Assembly (NCBI GenBank): GCA_002168015.1
Contig: NHCX01000051.1
Location: 22,124-31,672, forward strand
Origin: Verrucomicrobia bacterium TMED44
Lineage (GTDB): Bacteria > Verrucomicrobiota > Verrucomicrobiia > Opitutales > Seribacteraceae
DNA: 9,549 bases
Direction: 5' to 3'
The position numbers were made by a program, and so were the translations under genes. Below the pieces are notes generated by a model that was not told where the DNA came from, made no database searches, and saw only the letters and a program-made list of their open reading frames with translations. Numbering within the stretch: position 1 is the stretch's first letter; the number at the start of each line of letters is the position of its first letter. This document shows positions 8,070-9,549 of the stretch, one piece after another.

Positions 8070-8882
8070 TTATGAATTTCCTTCTCTCCATTGACGGGGA
8101 GACTGACCCACTTTTTTTCGAAACCACCGGGCATAGTAATTTGGATCAGTAAATCCACAATCCCACGCTATTTTTGAAATGGACAGGTTTTCCCTTTTTA
8201 AACCTTCATAGGATCTTTTCTGACGGGCTTCATCGAGGAGAATTCCAAGATTGAGGGCTGATTCACGACGGACTTTTCGATTAAGTGAACTTAAATCCTC
8301 TTCAAAAATTTGGGCGATTTCATTAGGTGCTTTGGGAATAATGGGTAATTCGTTTAACAATCTTCTTACTTTTTCAGTTACTGGAAATACTGCTCTATTT
8401 ATAATATTTCCCTCATCGAGTTCATCGAATAGGAGAGAAAATATTTGTAATATTTTTGATGATGCCAAAATACTATGAGCTTGATGAAGATCCACGGATT
8501 GGATCAGCTGATTTAGTATACTTTCTACTTCCGAAAGTCTCACAGGTAATAAAACTTTATTTTTTACCTTCCATTTTTTAGTTCTATTTTCTCTAAAGTT
8601 AATTACCACCGATAGCGGAGGGCTTTTCATGGATTTTATAAAACCATGTGGGGTATCAGGCGGGAAATATAACAATGCACCCCGTCTTACGGGCATGGGT
8701 TCGCCATTATAAGTCTGAATTCCCTGTCCCCTTAAATAGAGAAGGAATTGGGAATGAGAATGCGTATGTTCTTCGATCAAGTCGCTTTTTGGGGTATGAC
8801 GATGATGCGCCAGTCGTAGAATGGAATAACCCGGAATTGAAATCCGCAGGTTTTCTAAAAAAATGGGCTGAAATTCATTCAT
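8070..8882 (-). CDS. AraC-family transcriptional regulator with cupin sensor domain
   Basis: Predicted DNA-binding regulator of 270 residues, the normal size for the family, cytoplasmic. The N-terminal half is a cupin-type ligand-binding domain: EEHTHSHSQFLLYLRGQG (37-54) followed by RRGALLYFPPDTPHGF (66-81), the pattern of the arabinose-binding fold in AraC. H39, H41 and H79 sit where cupins place metal or ligand contacts. The C-terminal part (about 187-266) carries the two helix-turn-helix units; the second is canonical, with SISKIAWDCGF (234-244) and YYARWFRKKVGQSPRQWR (249-266). Such proteins usually sense a sugar or small metabolite and activate nearby genes. It is divergent from the aldolase-like gene, the classic position for its target, and lies upstream of the phoD-like gene on the same strand. 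The start at 8882 gives a full cupin domain, although no Shine-Dalgarno is seen. The ligand is unknown. Confidence 0.9.
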   Translation of the reverse strand: MNEFQPIFLENLRISIPGYSILRLAHHRHTPKSDLIEEHTHSHSQFLLYLRGQGIQTYNGEPMPVRRGALLYFPPDTPHGFIKSMKSPPLSVVINFRENRTKKWKVKNKVLLPVRLSEVESILNQLIQSVDLHQAHSILASSKILQIFSLLFDELDEGNIINRAVFPVTEKVRRLLNELPIIPKAPNEIAQIFEEDLSSLNRKVRRESALNLGILLDEARQKRSYEGLKRENLSISKIAWDCGFTDPNYYARWFRKKVGQSPRQWREGNS

Positions 8883-8970
8883 TTATAAAGACAAATAAAA
8901 TGTCTAAATAATGCTAATTATGCAAGTTCTGTCCTAACGGTATCACCGATTAGCTGATAAAATAGAGACT
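8883..8970. promoter_or_regulatory. Divergent intergenic region (araC-type / DapA-like)
   Basis: These 88 bases should carry the promoters of both divergent genes and a likely operator for the AraC-type protein. Short inverted repeats are visible: AGACA/TGTCT (8889-8893 and 8901-8905), TATCA/TGATA (8941-8945 and 8955-8959) and CGGT-ATC-ACCG (8939-8949). AGCTGAT occurs at 8952-8958 and again at 8982-8988, 30 bases on, close to three helical turns. AraC-type proteins often bind direct repeats. Each motif is short enough to arise by chance. Confidence 0.4.
8958..8963 (+). promoter_or_regulatory. Candidate -10 box for the DapA-like gene
   Basis: TAAAAT differs from the sigma-70 consensus TATAAT at one position. 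It ends seven bases before the ATG at 8971, so transcription would begin at or next to the start codon, giving a leaderless or nearly leaderless mRNA. The matching -35 position, around 8935-8940, reads TAACGG and is poor, as expected for an activator-dependent promoter. Weak evidence. Confidence 0.22.
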
Positions 8971-9549
8971 ATGATTCGAACAGCTGATCAACTTCAACCC
9001 GATTCCCAATGGAGCGAAACCGTTTGGGCACATTCCCGGGAAGAGGATCTAATCGATGACCAGTCCAACCCACGCCTTTGCGTGGCCGCTTTGCTTCCAT
9101 TTAAGGGGGGGAACCCGGATTGGGGCAGTTTTGAAAAGATGCTTCATTGGATGATGACCTGTGCCAAACATTTTGGGGTAGATCTAACTTTTGTCCTCAA
9201 TGCCGATACGGGCTATGTATTCAATCTCTCGAATCAACTCTATGAGGAAGTGATTATCCGTTTCCGATCCCTATACCCGGATGCGTCTTTTATCAGCGGT
9301 ATCACCGCAGTGGGGGCATCACCCACAGATTTCGAGGCATCCTGTTATCATCCGCATCTCGAAATTGCTCAGGCTTATGGCCCTTGTGAAGTAATGATCA
9401 TGACATCACAGGCCCTCAATGCGTTGGACCCGGAGAGGCGAAGGGATGCCTATTTTAAAATTTCGGAAAAAATCGAAGTGCCTGCACTTGTTCATGCTCT
9501 AGAGCCCGCTTTTGTTCCCTGGGCCACTCCCTTCGAGCCCTGGCTTTTA
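8971..9549 (+). CDS. DapA/NanA-like TIM-barrel protein, N-terminal part (cut by window edge)
   Basis: An open frame of 193 codons runs from this ATG to the window end with no stop. An in-frame TAA at 8935-8937 limits extension upstream; only a weak GAG (8965-8967) precedes the start. The translation resembles the dihydrodipicolinate synthase/N-acetylneuraminate lyase superfamily, class I aldolases that use a Schiff-base lysine. LLPFKG (41-46) fits the first strand, VLNADTGYVFNLS (75-87) fits the usual NGTTGE..xLS loop, GITAVGAS (110-117) fits the third strand, and PALVHALEP (171-179) fits the strand before the lysine region. Where DapA has its PYY active-site tyrosines, this protein reads MTSQALN (144-150). 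The first 35 or so residues are an extension. The Schiff-base lysine would lie just past the window end, so catalysis cannot be judged. It is divergent from the araC-type gene, its likely regulator. The fold call is moderate; it could be a non-aldolase TIM barrel. Confidence 0.6.
   Translation, partial: MIRTADQLQPDSQWSETVWAHSREEDLIDDQSNPRLCVAALLPFKGGNPDWGSFEKMLHWMMTCAKHFGVDLTFVLNADTGYVFNLSNQLYEEVIIRFRSLYPDASFISGITAVGASPTDFEASCYHPHLEIAQAYGPCEVMIMTSQALNALDPERRRDAYFKISEKIEVPALVHALEPAFVPWATPFEPWLL

Noticed and set aside
8648..8911. Plus-strand open frame of 87 codons opposite the N-terminal part of the araC-type gene
   Set aside because: It lies almost entirely antisense to the cupin-domain coding sequence, has no ribosome binding site, and looks like no known protein.
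1..9549. Possibility of a defence system, prophage, mobile element or CRISPR array
   Set aside because: No nuclease, helicase, reverse transcriptase, transposase, integrase, toxin-antitoxin pair or regularly spaced repeats were found on either strand. All genes fit metabolic or regulatory families.

Overview
The window looks like an accessory stretch of a chromosome from the PVC superphylum, most likely a marine Verrucomicrobiota (Opitutae/Puniceicoccales-like) genome. The best pointer is the 1121-residue protein at 2660-6025. It joins a sugar-dehydrogenase-type beta-propeller, a HEAT-repeat middle and a C-terminal CxxCH haem domain. This is the architecture of the 'Pirellula/Verrucomicrobium type' membrane-bound dehydrogenases, which are heavily expanded in Planctomycetes and Verrucomicrobia but also occur in some Bacteroidota. 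The moderate G+C and the scarcity of Shine-Dalgarno sequences are compatible with this but do not decide the phylum.

Layout: five complete genes and one cut by the right edge, in the order + - + - - +. (1) 53-1639 (+) is an exported PhoD-like metallophosphatase with a short TPR-like N-terminal segment. (2) 1643-2518 (-) is a PIG-L/LmbE-type zinc deacetylase, tail to tail with gene 1 and only 3 bases apart. (3) 2660-6025 (+) is the exported propeller-HEAT-cytochrome c protein, divergent from gene 2 across 141 bases that hold an imperfect hairpin just before the start codon. (4) 6043-7977 (-) is a second, larger exported PhoD-like protein, tail to tail with gene 3 with 17 bases between. (5) 8070-8882 (-) is a cupin/AraC-type regulator lying 92 bases upstream of gene 4 on the same strand. 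(6) 8971 to the window end (+) is the N-terminal 193 residues of a divergent DapA/N-acetylneuraminate lyase-like TIM-barrel protein, divergent from the araC gene across 88 bases.

How they may work together (inference): three exported proteins (two predicted metallo-phosphoesterases and a predicted electron-donating dehydrogenase) plus a deacetylase and an aldolase-like enzyme fit scavenging and breakdown of extracellular phosphorylated or acetylated carbohydrates. The AraC-type protein is the natural candidate for local control, most plausibly of the divergent aldolase-like gene and perhaps of the phoD-like gene downstream. No operon longer than two genes is possible from the orientations, so this may be a loose neighbourhood rather than one pathway.

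I see no tRNA, rRNA, CRISPR array, insertion sequence, attachment site or recognisable defence system. Nothing here clearly amounts to a new system. The most interesting leads are the aldolase-like protein that lacks the usual active-site tyrosines, the hairpin in front of the dehydrogenase gene, and short sequence words shared by the two intergenic regions around the araC gene.
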